From assembly GCA_946965045.2 (NCBI GenBank), contig OX337231.1:3224001-3288000 (forward strand): a stretch of 64,000 nt of DNA, in the 5' to 3' direction. The DNA is from Epithemia pelagica. Taxonomy: Eukaryota; Bacillariophyta; Bacillariophyceae; Surirellales; Surirellaceae. The translations under genes and the position numbers were made by a program. The notes below the pieces were generated by a model. It saw nothing but the letters and a program-made list of their open reading frames with translations. It was not told the DNA's origin and made no database searches. The first letter of the stretch is position 1; each line of letters begins with the position of its first letter. This document shows positions 33,841-44,586 of this stretch, piece after piece.

Positions 33841-34085
33841 GATTCCAGTGAGCAGAAGGCATCCAATTTCTGCGCGGCCAGGGCTAGGGATGACCGTTGC
33901 GTTATCTTACAACAGGATCGACCACTCGCAGAAACATGATTTCAGAAGAATGATGAAACTATTACGGTGATTGTACTAGTAATAGCGTTATCTCTGACGC
34001 GTAGCAGAGTTTGTGAATTTATAGAAGTCTGGCAACTTTTGTATGCATTCACCACCGGAACAAACCAACAACCACTCCCATTTGT

Positions 34086-35133
34086 TTACCATTGTCCCAA
34101 GTCACCAAAGGGGCCATTTTGCTGCGAAAACTTGTCGAATGAGTTGCCCGAAGATCCATGCCGTGCCGGTGCTCTCTGTTGTTGCGGCGGAGGTTGTTGC
34201 TGGTGGTGGACCTGTTGATGTGGAGGATAAGAGGGACTGGCTGCAGGTGGTGCCGCCATACCCAATAGGTCGGCATGGTGGTGATGACCATTGGTTGGGG
34301 CATGGCCAGTGGATCCAAAATCACCCAATAGGTCTCCCCCACCGGCTCCTGCAGCGACCCCCGGACCTAAGTTGGGAGGAGAGGACATGTGCATGTTTGG
34401 CTGTGCCTGTGCTGGCGAGGGGCCACCAAAAATATCGATTGGCGTCTCCGCTTTCGGTGGCACGGGTGCAGTTGCTGCCGGATGAGGCTTGTGATGTGGC
34501 TGAGCTGGTGCTTGAGATGGAGTTGCCGCGGGCCGACGTTGAAAGTCTTCGTCGTCATCAAAATCTTCATCATCGTCGATACCAACGCGAGTGACTTTGG
34601 CAATTATTGTAGATTGCCATGTTGGAACAGGTTGGCGATCGTCCACACAGTCCATCCAAACTCCAAATTGACCCTTCTCACGGTCTGCACCTGGAGTAAG
34701 GGGTGTTTTGAATCGAAAATGATATCGGCCAGGAATAGGAAATGCTTGTTTTATCTGACCAAGCGTCGGAGCCGCGCCCTGGTGGCGAGGTTTCGGGGCT
34801 AGGAAGACATTAGGTTGTGACTCCGTATCTCCATCTTCTGGGATGAAATATCTACCGTCGATTTGCGGCCCGAAAATTAGCCCCAATCGATATACAGCAG
34901 TAGAACAAACAAATAAATGATGAACAAAGAATGTCAGATATGGTCAAGTGGCAATGACACACGGTCTTTCCACCGAAACCGAATTGTGGGTCGGTGATTC
35001 CTGCATTGATTATCTCGCTGTTTCCAAATTCATTCTCCATCATCAGATAAAGAATCAAACTGTTAACGGACTTAATCTAAATATCGCTGAGAAATGGCCA
35101 AGGCAAATCACTTCCTTACCGAACAGCCGCCAT
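34086..35133 (-). CDS. DIX-like domain protein with disordered C-terminus (N-terminal splicing uncertain)
   Basis: The main frame (34886..34086) has a DIX-like ubiquitin fold segment: TLGQIKQAFPIPGRYHFRFK, then VWMDCVDDRQPVPTWQSTII, with the usual closing strand. DIX domains polymerise head to tail in Dishevelled and Axin, and DIX-like proteins occur in SAR protists. The C-terminal half is acidic and then rich in H/P/Q. A 5' exon 35133..35120 (MAAVR start) joins by a 60-nt intron to 35059, giving LILYLMMENEFGNSEIINAG and FGFGGK. The link from FGGK to YRLGLIFGPQ in the main frame has no canonical AG acceptor that keeps LGLIFGPQ, so the second junction is unresolved. Reading the family strand order supports one protein. 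Confidence 0.6.
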
Positions 35134-35612
35134 GGTGATTGGAAGGTGGTCCTGCTTCCGTTGCGTGATAGACGACACACGATTTGACCAGTAAACGTGC
35201 TTTCCAAAGAAAAAATGGGACTACTATTGTTTGTATAGTACATGACTCAACGGATCGAAAAGTGAATCACTATAGATTCTATTGTATAACCCATTGTACT
35301 ATACCTTAATATGTACAATGCGCACGTGCCACAATTTCGCGTGAACCCAAATGCATGCCGCGCTCTCTTTTGTTTGCGCGGGCCAAGTCTCCGCCTCTTC
35401 GATCGCTCCCCTTCTCCTTTCCATTGCCATTGTCATCACGAAATTGGCCCCTTCCGTCTCATTCGTCGTTTGCGGACCTCCATTGGACGAGGCCAAAGAA
35501 GCATCATCGCAGCCGAGAAACAGATTGTTCCAGGCTTGCTGTGGTCTCCACCATTTCTGTCACCAGGACATCCCAACGTGATTTTTTAGATCGTCTTCGT
35601 TCAGATCCCACC
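35134..35612. promoter_or_regulatory. Divergent promoter of the DIX-like and TQT-array genes
   Basis: 479 bp. The DIX-like gene starts at 35133 and the TQT-array gene at 35613. A plus frame from ~35355 runs into the TQT gene start but has no supporting features upstream of the ATG at 35613. No clear element seen. Confidence 0.4.
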
Positions 35613-38392
35613 ATGAGTCGAAGAAACAAGAGCTATCTAAAGCATCATCCTCACAACAATGACGGGCTGCGCTTGGAGAAAACGCCTGTGAAAAAGGTAT
35701 GTTCAATCAGTGGTATTCAAGAAAACGGATCGTAGAAACGAAGAGCCAGTGCAAATATTCTCTTACATCCTTGTTCTCACACTTATTTTGTCCGTTCATC
35801 GATCGACAGTACTTTCCCGACAAGGGCTGGGTGAAGGGCGTCGTTGTTTCCTGTAAGATGCGTTCCAGACCCGAGAACAGCACGGGGGCTGTGGATGACT
35901 CCATTATTCCTTCTGAATTGAAGTACCAAGTGCGATACAGCAATGGCACGACAGAAGACTACCCACACTATGTGTTGATGGAGCTCATTGTGTTTGCATT
36001 GGTGGAAGTTGGCTCCCACGTGGTGATTTACTCGTACGAAATGGATCGACATTTTCACTGTGTCGTGAAAAAGGTGGATGATTCCAAAACCACCAATATC
36101 CATGCCTCATTCGAAACCACGCGCTCTGATTGGATTGATTTGAGGAGATTCAAGTTTCAGATCATTTCACCAAAGAGAATGCCCAATCTGCTTTTTCCAG
36201 ATTCTCTCTATCAGTTGTTCAACACTCAAAGAAAAGAACTGGTGCATCAAGGCACTCAAACGACAGAAAAGCTTGGACTCAGTCAATCCTCACGGCCGTC
36301 TCCCGAGCAACGACAGGACCAGTCAACGCAAACAGATGTACGAAAGCACGATCAATCGACACAAACGACCCAGACCAAACGAGACTGTTCAACACAAACA
36401 ATAGAAGCAATACAAACAAAACAAACAGAAAAGAAGCATATATCAACACAAACCAGGGATAGTAATAGTAACCGGGATCAGTCGACACAAACAGTGGAAT
36501 CCAAACGAGATCAATCCACACAAACAGTTGAGAAGAAAATGACACAGGATCAATGCGTTCAAACAAACAACAAAGCTCAGCAACATCAAACAACACAAAC
36601 AAACAACAAAACTCTACAAAATCAAACAACGCAAACATTGGCACAATCGAGACGGTCAGAAGCAACTCAGACATGTCTTGAACTCGGAAACCATCAAGCC
36701 ACACAGACGGGATGTGATTGGCAGCGCGACCAAATCACTCAAACGGTTTTCGAAAATAAGGCTCAGTCCACGCAAACATTGCAAACAGTGACAAAGACAC
36801 AGCATACACAAACATCTCAAACAATAACAAAGACACAGCATACACAAACATCGCAAACAACAACAAAGACACAGCATACACAAACATCCGTGGAAACGAG
36901 ACAGGAGCAAGCAGCGCAAACAAGTCAATCTTTCATTAGTATGGAAGAGAAGGAAACTCAAACTATCCAGGCGACATCCCCAACAAGCAACTCCTCGCTG
37001 CAAGAGGTTCAAACCTCCGACGAAACACAACATAAGTCGACCAAAGCAGAGGTACAAGGGACATCACGTCGTGCCCAACGAAAGAGTCCAGGCAAGCGTG
37101 GTGCCAAGTTTGATACCAGAACGCGTCGAGCTCCATCAGCGGAAGCAGAGGAACTTCTAGATTCGGAAGATGAAGGAGATGCATCAGACAAGGGCAAGGC
37201 TGATGATATCGTTTTGTTTGACTCTTTGACGGAAGATGCATCTCAAGAGGAAGAAGGTGAATCCTCTAAATCCTCCACACCATCGAATGGTCCACTTCTT
37301 GTTCTAAAGTCTCCCCCACTGGCATCAGTAAAGAAAAATACGCGACTTGCAATTCTTTGGGATATGGACGAAGAATATTACGAGGCAACTGTTTTGGAGA
37401 TTCGAAAATACAAGTCTCGTACCATTGCTTATCTAGAGTATACTCAAGACACCTTCAGAGAATGGGCGGCGCTAGGGGATCGAGAATTTTATATCCTAAG
37501 CGACTTTATGGCATACGAAAAGTATCTGAACGATCAAAGAATCGGATGTCTTCCATCTGAAAATATTAGAAAGATCAAGAATGACGAGGAGCAAGAGCGT
37601 GCCTACGGAAGGCAACAGTATGAATGGATTCGCGATCCCTTCACTCGTATCGAGATACCTTTGGACACGACGAGCAATGCCGACTTGTATGCGGCTCATC
37701 TTAAGTCCATCAAAGCGGTTCGTGTTGGTAGTCGTATCGCTATATGGTGGGTTGCGGAAAAGAGATTCTACAAGGGGAACGTCATTGATGTACGAACAAG
37801 AAAAGGAATTCACCAATATCAAGTGAAGTACGATGACAATGACAAATTATGGGTTAACCTCGAAAAGAACTTTTTCTTCGTGCTCCTTCCTCCCCAGCAA
37901 ACGGCAACTGCCGCCGGGATTGTGGACTGGGGGGCAGAAACTGATGAAGAGGCGAAGGCACCTACGAAAGAGTCGCTTGCGGAGGAATCCCATGAGCCTG
38001 TTGGAAAACCAGACTTGGAGAGCATCCATGTTGGGTCGCAGATTGAGGTCGATGTTTCTTGGAGTAGGCGATATAAAATTGGGACTGTGAAAGACATCAA
38101 ACGAGATGTCAACAAGTTTTTGGTCGCGTTCGAGTTTGGCCATGCGGAGTGGATCTCGTTGGAAGAAGTTGATTTCCGGCTGAGTGGTGTCACATCACAC
38201 GATACTGAACAAACGCAACCAAAGACAGGAAAACGAAAGTCGACAGGTAGACAGTCTACCGGTAGCACGGGGAGTAACAAACGAAGAATCTCTTCGAGTT
38301 CAGCTAGGGTACGGAGAGGATCAAACTCGATTGATAAAGTGGACGGGGCAAACGCCCGAGATTCCAAACGGAAGCGGTCCCCCCGGAGCTAA
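35613..38392 (+). CDS. TQT-motif array protein with flanking Tudor-like modules (predicted LC8 hub)
   Basis: 888 residues. Exon 1 35613..35696 (28 residues) joins exon 2 35810..38392 by a 113-nt phase-0 intron (GTATGT...GACAG). N-terminal ~28-165: two Tudor/Agenet-like modules (YFPDKGWVKGVVVSC; VGSHVVIYSYEMDRHFHCVV). Middle (36253-36964 nt): 18 TQT triplets, often STQT or TTQT, with spacings mostly of 8-15 residues. TQT is the core recognition motif of dynein light chain LC8. C-terminal half: acidic/basic linker, then three more Tudor-like modules (RLAILWDMDEEYYEATVLEI; VGSRIAIWWVAEKRFYKGNV; VGSQIEVDVSWSRRYKIGTV) and a basic Ser-rich tail. A chromatin- or RNP-linked LC8 scaffold is inferred. 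I know of no named family with this layout. Confidence 0.8.
36253..36964 (+). repeat. Coding repeat region encoding 18 TQT motifs
   Basis: In-frame ACN-CAA-ACN triplets recur with variable spacers. Some copies form perfect short tandem units, such as KTQHTQTSQT three times near residues 345-380. The codon for Gln is almost always CAA. The interval between motifs varies, so this is not simple slippage of one unit. Confidence 0.85.
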
Positions 38393-38842
38393 CATAGTTT
38401 ACCACTGTTGGGCAATTGCCGAGCAACAATTGTTGCTCCTTGGAATCATCATGGCAATGAACGAACAGTTTACTCCCTCTTCTCTGTCGTTGTGGTAACA
38501 AACTCCTTTGTTTTGGAGCTGCAATACAAAGGCAGCGTCGAGTATGTAGGTTGTAGAAGCCACAAGAGCAGTCTTAGATTTCGAAGGTTGGAATTCACTT
38601 GTCAGAAACAAACATTAAAATTTTGTGTTTGAACAGAAGTAGCACTACCTAGGAGTAGTCCCCTCGTTTCATAGTATTACCTGAAGGCATAGTGTGGCAA
38701 GTGGCAAGCCATAATTTCGACCCCTCAGTCAATCCAAAAACAGTTTTGCGCAAGTTCTTGAGACATGTTTGGCAAGGACTGATGCCGCCCATCGAATCCT
38801 ATGTCAAGGTGACCAGAATCCGTTCGCTCAAACACCTAGTAC
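38393..38842. other. Convergent intergenic region
   Basis: Between two convergent genes. It contains an imperfect palindrome near 38416-38435 (GCAACAATTGTTGC) and a CTACCTAGGAGTAG element at 38644-38657. No gene supported. Confidence 0.4.
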
Positions 38843-39712
38843 CTAGTCGTCATCCACGGACTTGCCTTCGCGACGCTGTTGCTCTTTGTACAGCTCATTG
38901 ATATCCTGACCTTCCAATTGTTTCTGAATATCAGCCATTTCACTTTCCGTCGGTGCCCGAAGATCTTCTTGACTGGGTGACTGGATTTCTGGCATGACTG
39001 GGGTCCCATCATCATTTCTCAATGTACGAAATCCTTCTTCACCGCCTTCGTACATTTCGCCTTGAAATCCCATTAGCATCGATTTGAGTCCATCCGCCCC
39101 CTCTACTTCGCGATTCATTTTCTCCATTACAACGTCCGGTCGATTGTACGCAACGTCCATCTCCGAATCACCGGGGGCAATCCAAATGTCCAACGACGCT
39201 CGACTGGGAAACAACTCAATCGGTCGTAAATGAGCTGCATGCGTCTCGATCAGATTCCATTGTCGACTGACCGCCTGGGCCGGTGAAACATCACTGACAC
39301 GAGCAATTTTGCCCACAAACCAAAAGACGCTAGACTTGGGTTCGTGCACATAGACATCGTTGGTCAATTCTTTGCCAGCCGCCTCACGAATGGCCACGAA
39401 GTTCTTATTCTGGCGCATGACATTGCGGGGCAAGTATTTCATGTCTGGCTTCACTGGGGGTCCATCCAACGGCTCCAAAAGCTCGTCTTCATTCACTTCA
39501 TCGATCCAATCTCTGCTTTGGTGGAGTGCTCCATGTACCCGTCTTGCCGCTGGAAATGGTGGACCACTGGTGCGCCCTGACCCAAACCGCCTTCCACCGC
39601 AGCTACGCTCGATTTTATGCAGAGGACCATGAATGCTAAAGCCATGGCAGCCAGAAACAATGAAGAGGAGAACATAATGTAGTGCAATCATGGAGAATAT
39701 CATCATTGTCAT
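38843..39712 (-). CDS. Plastid-targeted protein of unknown function
   Basis: 289 residues, single exon, ATG at 39712. The N-terminus is a signal peptide (MIALHYVLLFIVSGCHGFS) with a CHGF plastid-type cleavage site and a following Arg/Gly-rich transit-like region. The conserved-looking core runs ~95-195: EAAGKELTNDVYVHEPKSSV, then FWFVGKIARVSDVSPAQAV, ETHAAHLRPIELFPS and DIWIAPGDSEMDVAYNRPDV. I do not recognise the family. It is soluble apart from the signal. The C-terminus is acidic and helical, ending in DELYK-like charged residues. The gene diverges from the nucleotide translocase with 238 bp between. Confidence 0.7.
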   Translation of the reverse strand: MTMMIFSMIALHYVLLFIVSGCHGFSIHGPLHKIERSCGGRRFGSGRTSGPPFPAARRVHGALHQSRDWIDEVNEDELLEPLDGPPVKPDMKYLPRNVMRQNKNFVAIREAAGKELTNDVYVHEPKSSVFWFVGKIARVSDVSPAQAVSRQWNLIETHAAHLRPIELFPSRASLDIWIAPGDSEMDVAYNRPDVVMEKMNREVEGADGLKSMLMGFQGEMYEGGEEGFRTLRNDDGTPVMPEIQSPSQEDLRAPTESEMADIQKQLEGQDINELYKEQQRREGKSVDDD

Positions 39713-39950
39713 CGGACTATCTCTTTGAAAGATCCATGATCCTTGTGGAAAATCGAAAACCTTTCCAGTCGCTGTTAGGTCACCGTTATGCTGATGTTTT
39801 ATGACGCACTTACCTCAAAGAACCATCAAAACGACATCTCATGCGAAGGCCAAAGATACAACCAGGCTGTCTCCCATTCTTTGTGTCGAAGAAGTCGAAT
39901 CAACAACGCTGAAAGGCAGGAACAGAAGTGAAGTCTATTGTTCGTTTTAG

Positions 39951-41687
39951 ATGAGGTTTTGCTTAGCTTACCTCCTCTTGCTTGTCTTGTCACAAAAGGT
40001 CAGCAGTCGAGAGTGTTTGGCTCCATCGAGAACCCACGGCAAAAGGGCTCCTGCCTTCCAATCAAACGGAGAGATTCCATCGGTACCAAAATTGTCCAAG
40101 CGAGCGATTCTGGACAGTCTTAATTCAGTGCGAGGAGGGACCGCATCTGCGACCATGCAAGCGGCTTCCAGCCAGAATGTCCCAAATGAGCCTCAACAGG
40201 TTGGATTTCTTACCAAGGCGCGGCAAACCATTTTTCCGATCTACGGCAGCCATGAAGTGGCAAAATTTCTCTTGATTGGATCCATCAAGTTCTTTATTAT
40301 CTTGGCATTGACGTTGACCAGAGATACCAAGGATACTTTGGTTGTGACACAGTGTGGGGCCGAGGCAATTGCGTTCTTGAAAATTTATGGTGTTTTGCCC
40401 GCTGCCACTGCTTTTATTGCCTTGTACTCTAAAATGTCCGATGCCTTTGGAAAAAAGACACTGTTCTATGTCACCTGCATCCCATTTTTTGCTTTTTTTG
40501 CCATCTTTGATTTACTCATTTATCCAAACACGGCATCCCTTCATCCATCTTTGGAGGCGGTGCAAAAATTCTTGCCAGGAGGGGCGGCCGCTTCTGGTGG
40601 AATGGCAGTTCTGGCCAAGATTTGCGCCCACTGGACATCGGCACTTTTTTATGTCATGGCCGAAATATATTCGTCTGTTTCCGTCGGACTGCTCTTTTGG
40701 CAGTTTGCCAATGATGTTGTCTCTGTGGACCAAGCCAAACGCTTTTATCCCCTCTTTGCGCAAATGAGTGGTGTGGCCCCCGTCTTGGGTGGACAGTATG
40801 TGGTTCGATATGTGAGTCGCGCGGCCGATTTCAGCTCGGGTATGCACCGCCTCACAGCGGCCGTAACAGTGGCTGGCGTAATGATTTGCTTCTTTTATCA
40901 TCAGGCCACATCATACCTGGAACGGACCGAAGTCTCCGACCCATCCTCCACCCAAGACAAGAAAAAGACCAAAAAGAAAAAGCCGAAAATGTCCATGATG
41001 GAATCTGTCAGATTCTTGGCTAGCAGTGAATACCTCAGATTAATTGCAATGCTTGTCATTGGGTACGGACTAAGCGTCAACTTTACCGAAGTCATGTGGA
41101 AATCATTGGTGAAGAAGCAATACCCAAATCCGATGGATTATCAACGGTTCATGGGAAATGTGTCTTCGGCGGTGGGTCTGAGTACTTGCATAGTCATCTT
41201 TTTTGGGGTCCATGTGATCCGTCTACTCGGTTGGAGGATTGGAGCCATGGCGACACCAGGCATTATGAGTGCGCTGGCTATACCCTTCTTTTCCTGTATT
41301 GTCATGGGTTTAGACAGTCCGACAAGGTTGCAATTGGCTGTCATTCTGGGAACCCTGCAAAGCTTGTTGAGCAAAACCTCCAAATATGCACTGTTTGATC
41401 CAACTACCCAAATGGCGTATATTCCGCTGGATGAGGACTCCAAAGTTAAGGGCAAGGCCGCGATTGATGTACTGGGCTCTCGAGTCGGTAAAAGCGGTGG
41501 ATCATTCATTATACAGGGACTGGTGTTTGTTTTTGGAGATATCATTAGTGCTGCCCCGGTTGCTGGCGTCATTTTCTACAGTGTCCTACTGACCTGGATG
41601 GGTGCCGCCAATAGACTGAGTGGCCTGTTCCAAGCACAAACAGAGGTCAATGATGCTAGCAAGTCGGATTCCAAAAAGGGAAAATAA
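39951..41687 (+). CDS. NTT: ATP/ADP translocase (TLC family nucleotide transporter)
   Basis: 578 residues, single exon. It matches the chlamydial and plastidial NTT family: KFLLIGSIKFFIILALTLTR, DTKDTLVVTQCGAEAIAFLK, then WQFANDVVSVDQAKRFYPLF, and the late motif FDPTTQMAYIPLDEDSKVKG with GKAAIDVLGSRVGKSGG. About 11-12 hydrophobic helices and a Lys-rich cytosolic-type loop (KKKTKKKKPK). The N-terminus MRFCLAYLLLLVLSQKVSSR is a signal peptide followed by a Ser/Arg-rich transit-like region, so an inner plastid envelope location is expected. Diatoms have several NTT isoforms; this one looks like the plastid exchanger that brings ATP in for ADP, but transport specificity cannot be read from sequence. 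Confidence 0.92.
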   Translation: MRFCLAYLLLLVLSQKVSSRECLAPSRTHGKRAPAFQSNGEIPSVPKLSKRAILDSLNSVRGGTASATMQAASSQNVPNEPQQVGFLTKARQTIFPIYGSHEVAKFLLIGSIKFFIILALTLTRDTKDTLVVTQCGAEAIAFLKIYGVLPAATAFIALYSKMSDAFGKKTLFYVTCIPFFAFFAIFDLLIYPNTASLHPSLEAVQKFLPGGAAASGGMAVLAKICAHWTSALFYVMAEIYSSVSVGLLFWQFANDVVSVDQAKRFYPLFAQMSGVAPVLGGQYVVRYVSRAADFSSGMHRLTAAVTVAGVMICFFYHQATSYLERTEVSDPSSTQDKKKTKKKKPKMSMMESVRFLASSEYLRLIAMLVIGYGLSVNFTEVMWKSLVKKQYPNPMDYQRFMGNVSSAVGLSTCIVIFFGVHVIRLLGWRIGAMATPGIMSALAIPFFSCIVMGLDSPTRLQLAVILGTLQSLLSKTSKYALFDPTTQMAYIPLDEDSKVKGKAAIDVLGSRVGKSGGSFIIQGLVFVFGDIISAAPVAGVIFYSVLLTWMGAANRLSGLFQAQTEVNDASKSDSKKGK

Positions 41688-41828
41688 ATTCTAACATGAA
41701 TTGCATTGTAGAAAGGCAATTTCCTTGTGAAGTGAGTAATTCTATGTTGTTCCATTGTTTAAATGATAAACGCTGTTATCTATAATTATGATACACTGGT
41801 AAACATGTCAATATTCTTTGCTAGTGGC

Positions 41829-42439
41829 TTAAAAGTCCAAGTCATCCAACACGAATGCCCGCACATCCGTTGGTGAATCCATTCGGACTGGATGAGTCTT
41901 GCTTTTCTCCGGTGGAGAGTGGACTGTTTGTTTTCCCACAACCACCTCAAGGTCTACTTTATTACCCATTTCTTCGATAGAACCATCTTCATCAAGAATG
42001 ACGTAGAAAGGCACTTGCTTGAAGCCAAGAATTCGTTTGGCGGTCTCCTTGTCTTTCTCCTCCATGAAGTAATGGAGGACGTTTCTCCATTTCAGCTCGT
42101 CGTCCCGCTCAATTATTTCTCGTGCTCCATCCAGTCTGTCGCAACAAATGGAGAGGAAACGCACATTGTCTTCATTCTGGGATGCTAGCTCATCCAGTTT
42201 GTCCAAAGCCTGTGGACATTTGGTACATCGTGTGGTCCAAAAGTCTAAAGAGCCAAACCGACAGCAATCTGTGAGGAATATTATCGACTCTGGCCAAGGT
42301 GAGGGCCTCAAGACGAACGTGTCGTACCAATGACAGTCTTTCGACCCTGACAAATCTCGTGCGTATTGGTTTCTTGGGCGGTTGCCAGTGATATTACTGG
42401 CAAGCAAGGAAAGGATGGGAGTTCGAGTGATGAGGACAT
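41829..42439 (-). CDS. Small thioredoxin-like protein with a CxxC motif
   Basis: Two exons, 42439..42328 and 42268..41829; intron 59 nt (GTACGA...CACAG), phase 1, giving 183 residues. The join yields KTVIDCCRFGSLDFWTTRCT followed by KCPQALDKLDELA: a strand then a C-T-K-C redox site in the thioredoxin/TlpA position. Later KQVPFYVILDEDGSIEE has the cis-Pro strand (VPFYVI). Lacks signal peptide; cytosol is likely. The N-terminal ~35 residues are unconserved. The C-terminus ends in a short acidic DDLDF tail. Role: dithiol exchange or peroxiredoxin-like reduction, inferred. Confidence 0.75.
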
Positions 42440-42802
42440 GTTGCCAAGGTTACGGATACGGAGTTTTGGTGTGGAATGTGATCTGAAAATGAATGAATGG
42501 GAATGACGCGAAAGGACGGTGTTCGCGCGGCACAATCAATTTCTCACTTAGATGCGCCAAAAAAAGGAGGTTGCCGGCGTGACGCGATGCACATGCACAG
42601 GTACAAGTCTCCCTGGTAATATTTCCCAATGCGCGTCCGCCTGCGTGCGACACGGGGTGAAAGCTCGTTTGCAGTGGTGCCACATTTTCTTTCAATGACA
42701 ACGAACTCTTGGAAGCAAAAGGCTGAGGACAATCGTTGAGGTCATATTCGTAAGACAAAGCACACAGGAATCAGTGAACTCTACTGAAATATATTTTTGA
42801 AA
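42440..42802. promoter_or_regulatory. Divergent promoter of thioredoxin-like gene and SPO11
   Basis: 363 bp between divergent starts. Frames here are antisense to nothing recognisable. No clear element. Confidence 0.35.
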
Positions 42803-44206
42803 ATGAACGAAGAATACTGTGCCGGGGACTATGATCGAGATCTTGTGGTCGCATGCGATTCTCGCAACAGATCTGACAGAATCAACGATGAGCACGGGAA
42901 TCCTTCATATCGACCGACAGCACTGGACACCGCAGAGGTTCTGAGGAGAATCGAGTTTGTGGCACATTCCATACTTCTTGATTTAGAGGAGGACGGTAAG
43001 CTGCCGTGTCTTGAAGAGTTTGATGGTCACGAGTTTGGTTCGAGTCAACTCTCTTCAATCCCGGACGATACTCAAGAGGACTTCTCGGCGGCACGAGAAA
43101 TCTTTTCCTCACGACGCAAAGTGTTCAAGGAGTTCAATCTCCAACAGTCACGATCCATGACAAGCATTGTAATGGTTCTTTCATATTGTCACAATCTGTT
43201 GTGTGAGGGAAAGACAACGACGATTCGAGAATTGTACTATTTCTATGTCACTCATTTCCGAAATCAAAAAGAGTGTGATTTGGCAATTCGTGATGCTGCC
43301 GTCCTTTTGAGTGTTCCACGACATGCACTGGGACTCAAGGCATCTCCCAAGGGTTGGTACTGTGGCGATTTACAAATCACAACAATTGTACCAACGGGGG
43401 AAACAATCGTCACAGACGCCAGATCACTGACCTCATTACACGGAGCTCCGATTGACAGTACATGGATACACCTGTGTAACGAGCATACTGCGAGTCAGGA
43501 GGGTTGTAGAGTTCCGTTTTGGGTTGAGCAAGGGACTCGGGTGTCAACGTACAGAGCTCAGTGCATTCTTGTGGTGGAGAAGGAAGGGATTTACAATCGG
43601 CTTGCGGAAGATCGGTTCTACGACCAATATCCCTGCATTATCATGACCGCGAAGGGTTTCCCAGATTTGGCCTCACGAGCCATGCTCCATTATCTCCACA
43701 AGAAGCTGCAATTGCCTGTATGGGGGCTGTGCGATTGCAACCCCTTTGGGATTCTTGTCATGCACACATATTTTCGTGGAAGTATGGGGAGAGGAAACTT
43801 GGATGGAGGTGCGCGATTCGCCGTCCCCATTCAGTGGATGGGACTTCGGCCCTCCCAAGTCGAAGCCTTGCGAAAGGAAGCCACTCAAGCTTCCAATGGT
43901 GAGGTCTCTTTGCCTCCTCAAGTATTTCAGGAACTCACTTCTCTGGATCGGAAGCGCTTGGAAGACTCTTTGATGGGTTCTCTCGGGTATGAATGGACCT
44001 CGTATTCGGAGCGAAGACTAGAGGAGCTGGAGCTCATGAGCAAAAATGGATACAAAATGGAATTGGAAGCACTTCATTGGTTGGGGATGGACTTTTTCAA
44101 TGTGTGGCTCGGCCGTATGTTCCAACATGAGTATGCGAAGCAAAGCAACCAGAACCATCACCGTGAGGAAGACCCATTTCCGGAAGACGTCCGCGATATC
44201 ATTTAG
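42803..44206 (+). CDS. SPO11: SPO11 / topoisomerase VI A-subunit homologue (SPO11-2-like)
   Basis: Makes meiotic DNA double-strand breaks by a topoisomerase VI mechanism. 467 residues, single exon; ATG at 42803 (the frame opens at 42797 with TTG). The catalytic tyrosine lies in IRELYYFYVTHF, with Tyr146 the second of the pair as in other SPO11. The Toprim domain has Glu259 in CILVVEKEGIY and the D311-C-N motif GLCDCNPFGI, where many SPO11/TOP6A have DxD. The CNPFG form resembles plant SPO11-2. The presence of SPO11 fits a sexual life cycle. No B-subunit is in this window. Confidence 0.9.
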   Translation: MNEEYCAGDYDRDLVVACDSRNRSDRINDEHGNPSYRPTALDTAEVLRRIEFVAHSILLDLEEDGKLPCLEEFDGHEFGSSQLSSIPDDTQEDFSAAREIFSSRRKVFKEFNLQQSRSMTSIVMVLSYCHNLLCEGKTTTIRELYYFYVTHFRNQKECDLAIRDAAVLLSVPRHALGLKASPKGWYCGDLQITTIVPTGETIVTDARSLTSLHGAPIDSTWIHLCNEHTASQEGCRVPFWVEQGTRVSTYRAQCILVVEKEGIYNRLAEDRFYDQYPCIIMTAKGFPDLASRAMLHYLHKKLQLPVWGLCDCNPFGILVMHTYFRGSMGRGNLDGGARFAVPIQWMGLRPSQVEALRKEATQASNGEVSLPPQVFQELTSLDRKRLEDSLMGSLGYEWTSYSERRLEELELMSKNGYKMELEALHWLGMDFFNVWLGRMFQHEYAKQSNQNHHREEDPFPEDVRDII

Positions 44207-44586
44207 TTTTGTCTTGAATAGGAGCACAGAACAAAGTAAGTCCAAATATCATGTAGCATGGGTATAGTATGATCCGACATTTTGCACCCAGTGGCATCCA
44301 TTTTCCCTTGATTGCCTGTCTACCTCTCAGAATTCAGAATGGTTGATTTCTTCACTCAAAGGGAACTCCAGCATTGGTGAAAAGAAAGCCAAATAGTTTC
44401 ACATCCTCTGAATCGTCGTCAGTATGTGTGCCTCATCGTTCGGATGAGACTATGCTCGACTGTTCCGTCTTAGTATAGGCGATCCCAAAACTTTCGATCC
44501 AACGGTCGGTCATGGAACGACAGCCATTGTCACAAGAAAAAATCATTTCTATGGACAGTTTATGTGATCAATAAAGGTTCAGGGCA
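44207..44586. other. Intergenic region
   Basis: Between SPO11 and sepiapterin reductase genes, both on the plus strand. AT-rich; no ORF or obvious element. Confidence 0.4.
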
